Assembly: GCF_900141985.1 (NCBI RefSeq)
Contig: NZ_FQZK01000001.1
Span: 658,003-722,002 of the forward strand
From: Nocardiopsis flavescens
GTDB taxonomy: Bacteria; Actinomycetota; Actinomycetes; Streptosporangiales; Streptosporangiaceae
Reading direction: 5' to 3'
Length of the DNA stretch: 64,000 nt
Shown here: positions 46,004 to 55,401 of the stretch, piece after piece
Layout: every line of letters begins with the position of its first letter
How positions within the stretch are numbered: position 1 is the stretch's first letter
Notes under the pieces: generated by a model
The model's input: only the letters and a program-made list of their open reading frames with translations
Databases searched by the model: none
What the model was told of the DNA's origin: nothing
Program-made: the position numbers and the translations under genes

Positions 46004-46537
46004 TCAGAGCGAGCGCTCGAAGGGGATGGCCCGGGGGTAGGGCAGGTCGTCGATGGCGGCGGGGTCGGTCCAGCGGTAGCCGATGCGCTCGTACAGGGCG
46101 ACGGCCTCGGGCTGGTTGGGGCCGGTGAACAGGATGACGCCGCGGTAGCCCAGGTCCCGGGCGGTGTCCTCCAGGGCGGCCATGACCGTGCGGCCCAGCC
46201 CGCGCCGCCGGTGGCGCGCCGAGGTCCAGATGCGCTTGAACTCGGCGGTGTCGGGGCGCTCGGCGCCGCGGGGCCGGTAGGGGCGCAGGGCTCCCCCGGC
46301 GACGACCTCGCCGCCGATCTCGGCGAGGACGACCCGGCCGTGGGGCGCGGCGAACTCCGAGATGGGGTACCGGGACAGCTCGGCGGCGGCGCCCTCGGCG
46401 CCGTAGCGCTCGGTGTACTCCTCCAGCAGGCCGTCGAGCAGGCCGCGCACCCGGGGGTCGTCGTGGCGGACGGTGTGCACGCGCACGCCCGCCGTGTCCG
46501 TCGCCCCCGCCGCGCCCTCGGTCCGCGTCCGCGTCAT
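46004..46537 (-). CDS. GNAT-family N-acetyltransferase
   Basis: A 177-residue acetyltransferase. The acetyl-CoA motif A is RHRRRGLGRTVMAALEDTARDLGYRGV (R/QxxGxG/A as RRRGLG), preceded by strand VVLAEIGGEVVAGGALRPY and followed by LFTGPNQPEAVALYERIGYRW. The start has GGGGAGGGGGAG upstream. The substrate is unknown. Confidence 0.88.
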   Translation of the reverse strand: MTRTRTEGAAGATDTAGVRVHTVRHDDPRVRGLLDGLLEEYTERYGAEGAAAELSRYPISEFAAPHGRVVLAEIGGEVVAGGALRPYRPRGAERPDTAEFKRIWTSARHRRRGLGRTVMAALEDTARDLGYRGVILFTGPNQPEAVALYERIGYRWTDPAAIDDLPYPRAIPFERSL

Positions 46538-46939
46538 CGGTGCTCCCCCTCCCCGGGGCGCCCGGCGGGCGCCCGCCGGGAATGCTACCGACAGGGCGGA
46601 CCGCCCCGCCACGCGTCGAAGGTCACCCCCGGGGGGCGGAATCCGCCGGGATGCGCCGTGCCCCGGAACCGGGAGGCCGCCGCCCGCGCAGGGGCCCGAA
46701 GCCTGTCCGGCGGACGCCCCTCTCCCCGCCCCGCATCGCATGCACACAGGGCCCGCCGCCCGCCCGCCGCCCGGCCCTCTTCCCCGGCCAGGCCGTGCAC
46801 ACGGTCCGAAGCCTGTCCGGCGGGCGCCGCCGCCCACGCGAAACCCGCTGTGGAACCGGTCCCCGCTACCCCCGCGCACGGCGCCCCGACCAGGCGCGCG
46901 GGCCCTCCGCGGGGCCGTGGGTGCGGGCCGCGGGCGGGT
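46538..46939. other. 402-bp gap with a direct repeat
   Basis: It lies between the GNAT start and the MpaB-type gene stop (both minus). CCGAAGCCTGTCCGGCGG occurs at about 46694 and again at about 46805, followed by near-identical bases. No gene is convincing; the repeats could be regulatory or residual. Confidence 0.5.
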
Positions 46940-47863
46940 TCACGCCCGGGCGGCGGCGCCCGCATCGTCGGGGGCGCGGAAGCGGGTGCGCGAGCGCAGC
47001 GCGCGGAACCCGTTCTCCACCCGGTACCCGGCGGCCAGGAGCCGTTCGCGGGCCTGCTCCGCGCTGCGGACGGTGGCCTCGTCGAAGACGAGGTTGTAGT
47101 ACCGCTCGGGCACGGCCTCCAGGCCCGCGCGCAGCAGGCGCAGCGCGGCGGTGGCCGCGGCCTCCTGGCCCGGGACCTCGGGCAGGACACCGTACTCGCG
47201 GCGCGCCCAGGCGGGCAGGACGGCGTAGGACAGGGCGCCGACCGGGAACCACAGGGGGCGCAGCGGGGCCAGCGCGGACAGGTGCTCGGGCACCGCGGGC
47301 CACAGCAGGAACCGGACCGCCCGGCGTGCCTCGGGGGTGGCGCGCAGGGCGGGCCGCACCGCGGCGAGGTAGCGGCGCATGTCCGCGACCGAGCGCGGGA
47401 CGTCGTCGCGGGACAGGCCCACGTAGGCGGCGGTGGCGGACTGCTCGTCCAGGTAGCGGTCGCACTCGGCGGGGGTCAGGGGCACCCCGGCGCGCACCGC
47501 GGTCTCCAGGTAGGAGGCCACCTCGGCGCAGTGCACCCACACCAGCAGGTCGCGCTCGTCGACGCGGTGGCGGCGGCCGGTGGCGGGGTCGGTGAACGCC
47601 AGGGCGGCGTGGACGCGGCGGATGTGCGCGCCCAGCCGGTCGGCCTCCTCCGGGGAGCCGTAGGTGGTGACGGCGACGAAGTGGGCGGTGCGCAGCAGCC
47701 GCCCGGTGGGGTCGACGCGAAAGTCCGACCGCTGCCACACGCCCTGCATCGCCACCGGGTGCAGGGCCTGGAGCATGAGGGCGCGCACCCCCGCCACCCA
47801 CATGGCGCGGTCCAGGTGCACGGCCCAGGTGACGCTCTCGGGGGCGGCGACGGTCGGTCTCAT
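46940..47863 (-). CDS. MpaB/DUF2236-family oxygenase-like protein
   Basis: A 307-residue all-alpha protein of the family shared by fungal MpaB and the latex clearing protein. Marks: MLQALHPVAMQGVW (conserved His), RLLRTAHFVAVTTYGS, LLVWVHCAEVASYL, and PLTPAECDRYLDEQ. In Lcp such Arg/Thr and His residues bind b-type heme and cleave rubber; here the substrate is unknown. It has no signal peptide. The ATG has GGAGGAGAG upstream. It stands alone. Confidence 0.85.
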   Translation of the reverse strand: MRPTVAAPESVTWAVHLDRAMWVAGVRALMLQALHPVAMQGVWQRSDFRVDPTGRLLRTAHFVAVTTYGSPEEADRLGAHIRRVHAALAFTDPATGRRHRVDERDLLVWVHCAEVASYLETAVRAGVPLTPAECDRYLDEQSATAAYVGLSRDDVPRSVADMRRYLAAVRPALRATPEARRAVRFLLWPAVPEHLSALAPLRPLWFPVGALSYAVLPAWARREYGVLPEVPGQEAAATAALRLLRAGLEAVPERYYNLVFDEATVRSAEQARERLLAAGYRVENGFRALRSRTRFRAPDDAGAAARA

Positions 47864-48019
47864 CGGCTCTCCTCCGGGGCGGCGCGCGGGGGGTACGGCA
47901 CCCGGCCCGCCGGGCCGGGGACGCCCGCACGACCACGATACGTCGGCCCTCGGCGGGCCCCGCGGCGCCCCGGCCCGGAGCCGCCGGAGGCGGGGCCGCC
48001 GGTGGTCGGGCGCTCCCGG

Positions 48020-48673
48020 TCAGTGGCCGCGCAGGTAGGCCAGGACCGCCTGGACGCGGCGGTGCACGTCCTCGTCGGGCGGCAGGTCGAGCTTGGCGAG
48101 GATGTTGCCCACGTGCTTGCCGACGGCGGCGTCGCTGACCACCAGGCGGCGGGCGATCGAGCCGTTGGAGTGCCCCTCGGCCATCAGCGCCAGGACCTCG
48201 CGCTCGCGCGGGGTGAGCCGCTCCAGGGGGTCGGAGCGGCGGCGCAGCAGCTGGCGGACCACCTCGGGGTCGACGAACGTGGCGCCCTCCACCACCCGGC
48301 GCAGCACCGAGGCGAACTCGCGCACGTCGCCCACCCGCTGCTTGAGCAGGTAGCCCACGCCTCGGCCCTCGCCGGAGTCGAGCAGGTCGGAGGCGTAGCT
48401 GAGCTCGACGTACTGGCTGAGGGCCACCACCGCCAGGCCGGTGTGGCGGCGGCGCAGCTCCACGGCGGCACGCAGCCCCTCGTCGGTGAAGTCGGGGGGC
48501 ATGCGGATGTCGGTGACGACCAGGCCCGGACGGAATTCGTCCACGGCCCGGAGCAGGGCGTCCCCGTCGCCGACGGCGGCCACCACGGGGAACCCGAAGC
48601 GCTCCAGCACGCCCACCAGGCCCTCCCGCAGCAGCACGCCGTCCTCGGCGAGCACGGTGGGGACGGGCGTCAC
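48020..48673 (-). CDS. NarL/LuxR-type response regulator
   Basis: A 217-residue regulator. The receiver domain has TVLAEDGVLLREGL, the phospho-Asp in LVVTDIRMPP, and the Lys in GYLLKQRVGD. The C-terminal LuxR helix-turn-helix reads LTPREREVLALMAEGHSNGSIARRL and AVGKHVGNILAKL. The GTG overlaps the kinase stop (GTGA). It pairs with the upstream kinase. Confidence 0.93.
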   Translation of the reverse strand: MTPVPTVLAEDGVLLREGLVGVLERFGFPVVAAVGDGDALLRAVDEFRPGLVVTDIRMPPDFTDEGLRAAVELRRRHTGLAVVALSQYVELSYASDLLDSGEGRGVGYLLKQRVGDVREFASVLRRVVEGATFVDPEVVRQLLRRRSDPLERLTPREREVLALMAEGHSNGSIARRLVVSDAAVGKHVGNILAKLDLPPDEDVHRRVQAVLAYLRGH

Positions 48674-50061
48674 CTCGGTTCCGTCCGGTCGATCGTGCAC
48701 GGCAGCTCCACGCGGATGCGGGTGGGACCCCCCTGGGGGCTGGACAGGTCCATTGTGCCGCCCATGACGGACACCCGGTCGCGCATCCCGGTCAGGCCGC
48801 TGCCGCGGGCCGGATCGGCGCCGCCGGGGCCGTAGTCGGTGACCTCCACCACCAGGGCCTCGCCGCCGGGGCGGGGCGCCAGGGAGGCGTGCACGGTGGC
48901 GGCGTTGGCCTCGGTGTGCTTGTAGACGTTGGTGAGCGCCTCGGCGACCACGAAGTAGGCGGTGCCCTCCACGTGGGAGGGGAGCCTGCGGGGCAGGTCG
49001 GCCTCGACGGTGACGGGGACCGGCGAGTGGTCGGCCAGCTCCCCCAGGGCGGCGGGCAGGCCGCGGTCGGTGAGCACGCGCGGGTGGATGCCGCGGACGA
49101 GTTCGCGCAGTTCGGTGATCAGGTCGTCGGCCTTGCGCTGGGCGGCGGACAGGCGGCGGTCGGCCTCCGAGCCCTCGTCGACGTCCAGCCGGGCCATGCC
49201 CAGGTCCATGTTGAGGGCCACCAGCCGCTGCTGGGCCCCGTCGTGCAGGTCGCGCTCGATGCGGCGGCGCTCGTACTCGAAGGCGTCGACCAGGCGGGCC
49301 CGGGAGTGGGTGACCTCGGTGAGTTCGGCGCGCAGCTCCTCCTTGGGCGGGCCGACCAGCAGGGCGCGGCCCAGGACGCCGTGGCCGTAGGAGGTGAGGC
49401 CGCTCAGGTAGACGGCGACCAGCAGGGCCACCGGGGAGAGCAGGGTCAGCGGCAGCGCCTCCTCGACGGTGGTGGCGGTGACGAATCCCAGGCTGATCTG
49501 GGAGCCGGGGGCGTCCTGGACCAGGAGCGGGCCCAGCATCAGCACGACGGCGAAGGCCACCAGCGCGCCCCCGACCGTGAGCAGGGAGAAGGAGATGAGC
49601 GGGAGCAGGAACAGGTAGGCGACCTCGCGCCAGGTGGCGGCCTCGGTGTACCGGGTCCGGGCCCAGCCCCACAGCCCGGGCGGGGGCACGCGGTGGCCGC
49701 TGTCGGCGGGGCCGGGCGAGACCAGGCGCAGGCGGCGGCGCTCCACCGCCCCCAGCGGCAGGGCCAGCAGCGGGCCGAAGCAGACGACCATGCACAGCCC
49801 GGCCAGGATGCCGAAGACCAGCAGGAACACCCGCTGGTTGGAACCCGTGGGCGGGTCCACCAGGGCGACGGCGACCATCAGCCAGGGCGCGTACAGCGGG
49901 AAGGCGAGCATCATGGCGATCACGCCGGTCACCACCGTGGTGACGGAGAAGGCGAGGGCCCGCAGCGACCAGAGAGAGAAGGGGAAGCGGGGGCGGGCCA
50001 TCGCCCGGAGGAGGTCTGCTGGGGCGCCCGGGGGGCGCTGCCGTACGGTGCCTGTGGTCAT
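48670..50061 (-). CDS. NarL-type sensor histidine kinase (HisKA_3)
   Basis: A 463-residue membrane kinase. About six hydrophobic segments lie before residue 230 (ALAFSVTTVVTGVIAMMLAF, VFLLVFGILAGLCMVVCFG, VAYLFLLPLISFSLLTVGGALVAF, LLSPVALLVAVYLSGL). The dimerisation box is ERRRIERDLHDGAQQRLVALNMDLG with the phospho-His. The ATPase has VVAEALTNVYKHTEA and DYGPGG, then GSGLTGMRDRV. The sensor is membrane-embedded, typical of cell-envelope stress or antibiotic systems. The start has GGAG close by. Confidence 0.92.
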   Translation of the reverse strand: MTTGTVRQRPPGAPADLLRAMARPRFPFSLWSLRALAFSVTTVVTGVIAMMLAFPLYAPWLMVAVALVDPPTGSNQRVFLLVFGILAGLCMVVCFGPLLALPLGAVERRRLRLVSPGPADSGHRVPPPGLWGWARTRYTEAATWREVAYLFLLPLISFSLLTVGGALVAFAVVLMLGPLLVQDAPGSQISLGFVTATTVEEALPLTLLSPVALLVAVYLSGLTSYGHGVLGRALLVGPPKEELRAELTEVTHSRARLVDAFEYERRRIERDLHDGAQQRLVALNMDLGMARLDVDEGSEADRRLSAAQRKADDLITELRELVRGIHPRVLTDRGLPAALGELADHSPVPVTVEADLPRRLPSHVEGTAYFVVAEALTNVYKHTEANAATVHASLAPRPGGEALVVEVTDYGPGGADPARGSGLTGMRDRVSVMGGTMDLSSPQGGPTRIRVELPCTIDRTEPR

Positions 50062-50342
50062 GGCTCCACGTTAGGAAGCTAAGACGCCCAGCGGAATCCG
50101 CCCGGCCACCGGGTCGGGGGTAGGGGTGCCCCTACCGTCCCGCTCCCCCGTGCCCGAAGGCCACCCCGAAGTCCGCGGGAGCGGGCGCACCGGGCCGGGC
50201 CGCCCGTCCGCGTTCGCGCCCCGAGGGGGCGGGGCGGCACCCGGCGCCACGTGCCCGGCGGCCGGCGGTCCGCGCCCCGAGGGGCCCGAGAGGGAGGCTC
50301 TGCGCGCGGGCGCCCCTGACCAGGACGGTAGGGTGGACGAAC

Positions 50343-51773
50343 GTGAGCGCGAAACCCGTAATCCCCGATGTCCTGGCCGCCCGGTACGCCTCGGCCGAGC
50401 TGACCCGGCTGTGGTCCCCGGAGTACAAGGTGGTCGCCGAGCGGCGGCTGTGGCTGGCCGTCCTGCGGGCGCAGGAGCGCCTGGGCGTGGACGTCCCCGA
50501 GGGCGTGGCCGCCGACTACGAGAAGGTCCTGGAGCAGGTGGACCTGGAGTCGATCGCCGCCCGCGAGCGGGTCACCCGCCACGACGTCAAGGCCCGCATC
50601 GAGGAGTTCAACGCCCTGGCCGGGCACGAGCACGTCCACAAGGGCATGACCTCGCGCGACCTGACCGAGAACGTCGAGCAGCTCCAGGTCCGCGACAGCC
50701 TGCTGCTGGTGCGCGACCGCACGGTGGCACTGCTGGCGCGGCTGGGCCGCCTGGCCGCCGAGTACGACACCGCGGTGATGGCGGGGCGCTCCCACAACGT
50801 GGCGGCGCAGGCCACCACCCTGGGCAAGCGGTTCGCGTCGATCGCCGACGAGGTGCTGGTGGCGTTCGGGCGGCTGGAGGAGCTGATCGCCCGGTACCCG
50901 CTGCGCGGCGTCAAGGGCCCGGTGGGCACCGCCCAGGACATGCTGGACCTGCTGGGCGGCGACCGCGCCGCGCTGGCGCAGCTGGAGGACGAGGTGGCGG
51001 CCCACCTGGGGTTCGCGCACCGGTTCACCAGCGTGGGCCAGGTGTACCCGCGCTCGCTGGACTTCGAGGTGCTGACGGCGCTGGTGCAGCTGGCGGCGGG
51101 CCCGTCGTCGCTGGCCAAGACGATCCGGCTGATGGCCGGGCACGAGCTGGTCACCGAGGGCTTCGCCGAGGGCCAGGTGGGCTCCTCCGCGATGCCGCAC
51201 AAGATGAACACGCGCTCGTGCGAGCGGGTCAACGGGCTGACGGTGGTCCTGCGCGGCTACGCGTCGATGGCCGGCGAGCTGGCCGGGGACCAGTGGAACG
51301 AGGGCGACGTGTCGTGCTCGGTGGTGCGCCGGGTGGCGCTGCCGGACGCGTTCTTCGCCTTCGACGGCCTGGTCGAGACGATGCTGACGGTGCTGGACGA
51401 GTTCGGCGCCTTCCCCGCGGTCATCTCGGCGGAGCTGGACCGGTACCTGCCCTTCCTGGCGACCACCAAGATGCTCATGGCCGCGGTGCGCGTGGGCGTG
51501 GGCCGCGAGACGGCGCACGAGCTGATCAAGGAGCACGCCGTGGGCTCGGCCCTGGCCATGCGCCAGGAGGGCGCGGGCAACCTGCTGCTGGAGCGGCTGG
51601 GCGCCGACGAGCGGTTCCCGCTCGGCCGGTCGGAGCTGGAGGCGCTGCTGGCGGACCGGATCACGTTCACGGGCGCGGCGGCCGAGCAGGTCGCCGCGGT
51701 GGTGGAGCGGATCGACGCGCTCACGGCGCTGCACCCGCGGGCGGCGGCGTACACGCCGGGGTCCATCCTCTAG
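50343..51773 (+). CDS. purB: PurB, adenylosuccinate lyase
   Basis: A 476-residue lyase acting twice in purine synthesis (SAICAR to AICAR, adenylosuccinate to AMP). Seen: HDVKARIEEFNALAG, HKGMTSRDLTENVEQ, GRSHNVAAQATTLGKR, and the fumarase-superfamily signature VGSSAMPHKMNTRS with the catalytic Ser. The length is normal. The GTG at 50343 is supported by homology of the N-terminus (PDVLAARYASAEL). Confidence 0.96.
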   Translation: MSAKPVIPDVLAARYASAELTRLWSPEYKVVAERRLWLAVLRAQERLGVDVPEGVAADYEKVLEQVDLESIAARERVTRHDVKARIEEFNALAGHEHVHKGMTSRDLTENVEQLQVRDSLLLVRDRTVALLARLGRLAAEYDTAVMAGRSHNVAAQATTLGKRFASIADEVLVAFGRLEELIARYPLRGVKGPVGTAQDMLDLLGGDRAALAQLEDEVAAHLGFAHRFTSVGQVYPRSLDFEVLTALVQLAAGPSSLAKTIRLMAGHELVTEGFAEGQVGSSAMPHKMNTRSCERVNGLTVVLRGYASMAGELAGDQWNEGDVSCSVVRRVALPDAFFAFDGLVETMLTVLDEFGAFPAVISAELDRYLPFLATTKMLMAAVRVGVGRETAHELIKEHAVGSALAMRQEGAGNLLLERLGADERFPLGRSELEALLADRITFTGAAAEQVAAVVERIDALTALHPRAAAYTPGSIL

Positions 51774-51795
51774 CACTCCCCCACGCAGAGGGCTC

Positions 51796-51823
51796 GGGCC
51801 CGGGACCGGGAGGTCCCGGGCCC
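51796..51823 (+). terminator. Strong terminator after purB
   Basis: A perfect 12-bp stem GGGCCCGGGACC / GGTCCCGGGCCC with GGGA loop, followed by TT. It begins 23 bases after the purB stop. Confidence 0.85.
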
Positions 51824-52290
51824 TTCGTGTGCGCGCGGCACCCCGCACCGGCGCACGCCGGAGGGGCGTCACGCGCCGACGCGCACGCGCGGACCGGGAA
51901 CGGGGCACGCGCGGACCGGGAGCCGGTCGGACAGCGGGCACACGCCGGCCGGGGGCCGGGCAACGCACAGGCCGGGAGCCCGGCGCACCGCGGGCGCACA
52001 CCGGCGAGGGCCGGGCGCAAGGCGAGCGGGGACCGGGCACGCGGCGCGCGCGGACACGGCGGCGGTGGGCGGCGGTCCCGGGGCCGACGAAAGTCGGGGG
52101 CGGCACCGACCAAGGGTGTGGCGCGCGGGCGCCGCTCCGGGACTTCGGAGACGGGGCGGTTCGTCCTGCGGGCGCACGTTCCGCCGTGGTGGCCGAACGT
52201 AGCATGGGGGCGACTCCGAGGCACCGGGTCCGGCCGCTCCGGGCCCCGGCCCCCTCGGACCCGCCCCCTTCCCCCACGAGTGGAGACCCC
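51824..52290. other. 467-bp low-complexity gap with a 17-bp direct repeat
   Basis: GCACGCGCGGACCGGGA is repeated exactly at 51883-51899 and 51905-51921. The stretch to about 52080 is built of CACGC/CCGGG-like modules. No gene is seen. The promoter of the peptidase gene at 52291 should lie in the last 150 bases. Confidence 0.5.
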
Positions 52291-53772
52291 ATGCCCCTTG
52301 TACGCGGTGTCGCGCTGGCCGCGGTGTCCGGCCTGCTGCTCACCACCGCCCCCGCCCCGGCGGGCGCGGAGCCCTCCCCCGAGACGGACTGGCGGCTCTG
52401 CGCGGAGGTGGCCGCCGGGTGGGACGAGGACGACCGGCGCACCCTGTGCACGACCGTGACCGTGCCCCTCGACCACGCCGACCCCGGCGGCCGCACCCTC
52501 GGGATCGCGGTGACCCGGGTGCCCGCCGCCGAGTCCAACGACTACCCGGTGCTGTTCAACCCCGGCGGTCCGGGGCACCAGGGGGTGGCCACGCCCGGGC
52601 ACATCCTGGACGGCGAGGCCCGGGACCTGGGGCTGCGGCACGACCTCGTCGGGTTCGACCCGCGCGGGGTGGGGCACAGCGACGCCCTGGAGTGCGAGTA
52701 CGGCTTCGCCGTGCCCGACCCCTCGCCGGAGCTGAGCCCCCGGGAGCGGGCGCGCGGCGTCGCGGAGGAGCACGCCCGGATCAACCGGGAGTGCCACGCC
52801 GCCGACCCGGAGCTGGTCGAGTCCCTGACCGTGGAGAACGTCGCCCGCGACATGGACCTGGTCCGGGAGGCGCTGGGCGCGGAGACCGTCGGCTTCTACG
52901 GGGTCTCGTGGGGGTCGCTGCTGGGCGCGGCCTACCGCTCCCTGTTCGACGACCGGGTGGAGGCCATGCTGCTGGACTCGGTGGTCTCCCCCGACACCAG
53001 TGTCTCCACCCTGGAGGCGGGCCAGGCGGAGGCGGGCGAGGAGGTGTTCCACCGGTTCAGCGAGTGGACGGCCTCGCACGACGCCGTCTACGGCCTGGGC
53101 ACAGAGGCCGCGCCGCTGCGGGAGCGGGTGCTGGAGCTGCGCGAGGAACTGGAGGAGGATCCCCGCACCGGTCCCGACGGGACGGTGGTGGACCACGACG
53201 CCGTGACGGCGCTGCTGGCCACGCCCGAGCGCGAGTGGCCGCGCAACGCGTCCGCACTGGCCGCCCTGCTGGACGGCGGCGTCCCCGAGGCCGGGCGCAC
53301 CGCGGAGCCCGCGGACCCGGGCCTGCCGGGGCTCGGCTGGGAGGACGAGACCGACGGCGCCACGTTCTTCGCCCAGATGGCGCTGCTGTGCAACGACTCC
53401 GAGAGCCCCCGCGACTTCGACCAGGTCTGGCGGCACCGGACCGAGCGGGCCGAGCGGCTGCCCGCCATGGGCACCCTGGGCTTCTACGAGCACCTGTGCG
53501 TGGGCTGGCCCACGCCCGGCCGCGCGCCGGAGCTGGTCCGGGGCGAGAGCCCCCTCCAGCTGGTCGGCCACACCCGGGAGATGGTCACCCCCCATCGCTG
53601 GGCCCTGGACATGCGCGACGCGGTCGGCGGGCGGGTGCTGAGCGTGGCGGACGACGGCCACGGCACCCTGTCCGACCTGCCCTGCGCCGGGACGGCGGTG
53701 GAGTTCTTCGCGACCCGCACGGCGGTCACCGACACCTGCCCCGGCACCGAGCCGCCCGTCCCGGGTACCTGA
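52291..53772 (+). CDS. Secreted TAP-like alpha/beta-hydrolase (tripeptidyl aminopeptidase type, S33)
   Basis: A 493-residue exported peptidase. Residues 1-27 are a signal peptide (LVRGVALAAVSGLLLTTAPAPAGA). The hydrolase core has NPGGPGHQGVAT (oxyanion region), LVGFDPRGVGHSDALEC, and the nucleophile Ser in GFYGVSWGSLLGAAYR. The C-terminal TAP-like domain carries LQLVGHTREMVTPHRWALDM and the catalytic His in DDGHGTLSD. Cysteines LCNDSES and EHLCVGWP are conserved in the family and likely form disulfides. The start has GGAG upstream. Confidence 0.9.
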   Translation: MPLVRGVALAAVSGLLLTTAPAPAGAEPSPETDWRLCAEVAAGWDEDDRRTLCTTVTVPLDHADPGGRTLGIAVTRVPAAESNDYPVLFNPGGPGHQGVATPGHILDGEARDLGLRHDLVGFDPRGVGHSDALECEYGFAVPDPSPELSPRERARGVAEEHARINRECHAADPELVESLTVENVARDMDLVREALGAETVGFYGVSWGSLLGAAYRSLFDDRVEAMLLDSVVSPDTSVSTLEAGQAEAGEEVFHRFSEWTASHDAVYGLGTEAAPLRERVLELREELEEDPRTGPDGTVVDHDAVTALLATPEREWPRNASALAALLDGGVPEAGRTAEPADPGLPGLGWEDETDGATFFAQMALLCNDSESPRDFDQVWRHRTERAERLPAMGTLGFYEHLCVGWPTPGRAPELVRGESPLQLVGHTREMVTPHRWALDMRDAVGGRVLSVADDGHGTLSDLPCAGTAVEFFATRTAVTDTCPGTEPPVPGT

Positions 53773-53797
53773 GCCCGCGGCGGGGCGGACACGCCCG

Positions 53798-53838
53798 GCC
53801 CGGTGCGCCCTCCCGTCCTCCGGGAGGGCGCACCGGGC
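53798..53838 (+). terminator. Strong terminator after the TAP-like peptidase gene
   Basis: A perfect 18-bp stem (GCCCGGTGCGCCCTCCCG and its complement) with a TCCTC loop, 26 bases past the stop. Confidence 0.88.
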
Positions 53839-53963
53839 ATCCGCGTCGGTCGCCCGCGCCGGCCCGGCGGGCATGACGCAGCCCACACCCGCGAACAGTG
53901 GGTCCGGAAGTTAACGCCTATTACGGTTGTGGGGTCGGCGTTCCGCACCCCTTGGAGGCCCCG

Positions 53964-54140
53964 TTGACCGACCCCGACTCCTTCGGCACCGCCCTGTGGA
54001 CCCTGCTGCTGATCACCGGGATCATCCTGGCCTTCGGCACGGCGGCCCTGAGCGACATGGCGCTGCGCCGCCGCGAGGACCGCGAGGAGCGGGACCGCCG
54101 CGGGGCCGAGGGCCGGGAGCACTCCGAGAGCGCCCCCTGA
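53964..54140 (+). CDS. Small single-helix membrane protein (TTG start)
   Basis: 58 residues with one membrane helix (ALWTLLLITGIILAFGTAALS) and a highly charged tail (RRREDREERDRRGAEGRE). A TTG start at 53964 is chosen because GGAGG lies five bases before it. An upstream GTG at 53898 would add an unlikely Cys/Tyr segment and runs through an AT-rich stretch that looks like a promoter. No family is recognised. Confidence 0.65.
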   Translation: MTDPDSFGTALWTLLLITGIILAFGTAALSDMALRRREDREERDRRGAEGREHSESAP

Positions 54141-54191
54141 CCCCGCGCCCGCCCGGCGTCCCCGGTCCCGCGGGAACGCGGGAACGCGGGG

Positions 54192-54234
54192 GCGACCGCG
54201 ACCGTCCCCGGACCGGAGACGCGGTCGCGGTCGC
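54192..54234. terminator. Bidirectional hairpin
   Basis: GCGACCGCGACCG pairs perfectly with CGGTCGCGGTCGC (13 bp). It separates the convergent small membrane protein gene and the PLP dehydratase gene. Confidence 0.65.
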
Positions 54235-54366
54235 GGTCGGCGTCCCCGTGGAGGACCGCGCCCGGGACGAGCCGGGCCGTGTGCCCGGCGGCCCCGTACG
54301 GCACCACCGTGTCGGCGGGGGCGTGCCGCCGGCGCACCGGGCGGCGTCCCGCCGCGTCCGGGCTGA

Positions 54367-55332
54367 TCAGCGGTGCTCCGCGAGGAGGCGGGAGAACAGG
54401 TCCGGGTCGACGTTGCCCCCGGAGACCACCGCGACCGTGGCCTCGGGCCGTCCCCGCACCGTGGGCACCCGCCCGGCCAGCACCGCCGCGGCGGCCAGCG
54501 CCCCGCTGGGCTCGGCCACCACCCGAGCCCCCAGGGCCAGGTGGGCGACCGCCCGGGCGATCTCGTCCTCCGTGACGGTGACGATCCCGTCCAGGCGGCG
54601 GCGCAGGTGCTCGAAGGTGAGGTCCGACAGGCACACCCGTACCCCGTCGGCCATGGTGCGGTGCGTGCGCTCGGGCTCCCAGGGGACGCGGCGGCCCCGG
54701 TCCAGGCTCTCGGCGGCGTCGGCCGCCAGCTCCGGTTCCACCCCGATCACCCGCACCCGGCGCGGGTGGACGGTCCACGCCGCCGTGGCCACGCCCGAGG
54801 CCAGCCCGCCCCCGCCGACCGGGACGACGACCGTGGTCACCTCCGGCGACTGCTCCAGGATCTCCAGGCCCACCGTGCCCTGCCCGGCGATGACGGCGGG
54901 GTCGTCGAAGGGCGGGACCAGGGCGAGGAGTTCGGCGCGCGAGATCTCCTCCGCGACCGCGGCCCGCTCGGCAGGCGGCACGAGGACCACCCGCGCGCCG
55001 CGGTCGCGCATCCGGTCCACCTTGACCTTCGGCGCGTTGTCGGGGACCACCACCGTGCAGGGCACGCCCAGGCGGGCGGCGGCGTAGGCCAGGGCCTGGC
55101 CGTGGTTGCCGGAGGAGTGGGTGATGACCCCCGAGGCGCGCTGGACGGGGTTGAGCAGGGCGACGGCGTTGGTGGCGCCGCGCAGCTTGAACGCGCCGGT
55201 GGGCTGGAGGCTCTCGGGCTTGACGAGGAACGCCGGTCCCCCGGGCGGTCCGGCGGTGAGGGGGGTGCGCACGACCGCGCCCTGGAGGCGGGCGCCCGCG
55301 GCGCGGATATCGTCTGCTGAGACCAGTTCCAT
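54367..55332 (-). CDS. PLP-dependent threonine/serine dehydratase or serine racemase-like enzyme
   Basis: A 321-residue fold-type II enzyme. The PLP lysine lies in PTGAFKLRGATNAV, the substrate loop is SSGNHGQALAYAA, and the phosphate-binding loop is VPVGGGGLASGVATA. GARVVAEPSGALAAAA is the usual late block. It has no C-terminal ACT regulatory domain, so it is a catabolic-type dehydratase or racemase rather than the biosynthetic IlvA. It is divergent from the flavin reductase gene, 69 bases apart. Confidence 0.88.
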   Translation of the reverse strand: MELVSADDIRAAGARLQGAVVRTPLTAGPPGGPAFLVKPESLQPTGAFKLRGATNAVALLNPVQRASGVITHSSGNHGQALAYAAARLGVPCTVVVPDNAPKVKVDRMRDRGARVVLVPPAERAAVAEEISRAELLALVPPFDDPAVIAGQGTVGLEILEQSPEVTTVVVPVGGGGLASGVATAAWTVHPRRVRVIGVEPELAADAAESLDRGRRVPWEPERTHRTMADGVRVCLSDLTFEHLRRRLDGIVTVTEDEIARAVAHLALGARVVAEPSGALAAAAVLAGRVPTVRGRPEATVAVVSGGNVDPDLFSRLLAEHR

Positions 55333-55401
55333 GCCCGGGGTATGCCCGCCGCCCCGGGCGCCGTCACCGATCGGCGCCCCTCCCGTGGATAATCGGTGGC
55401 C

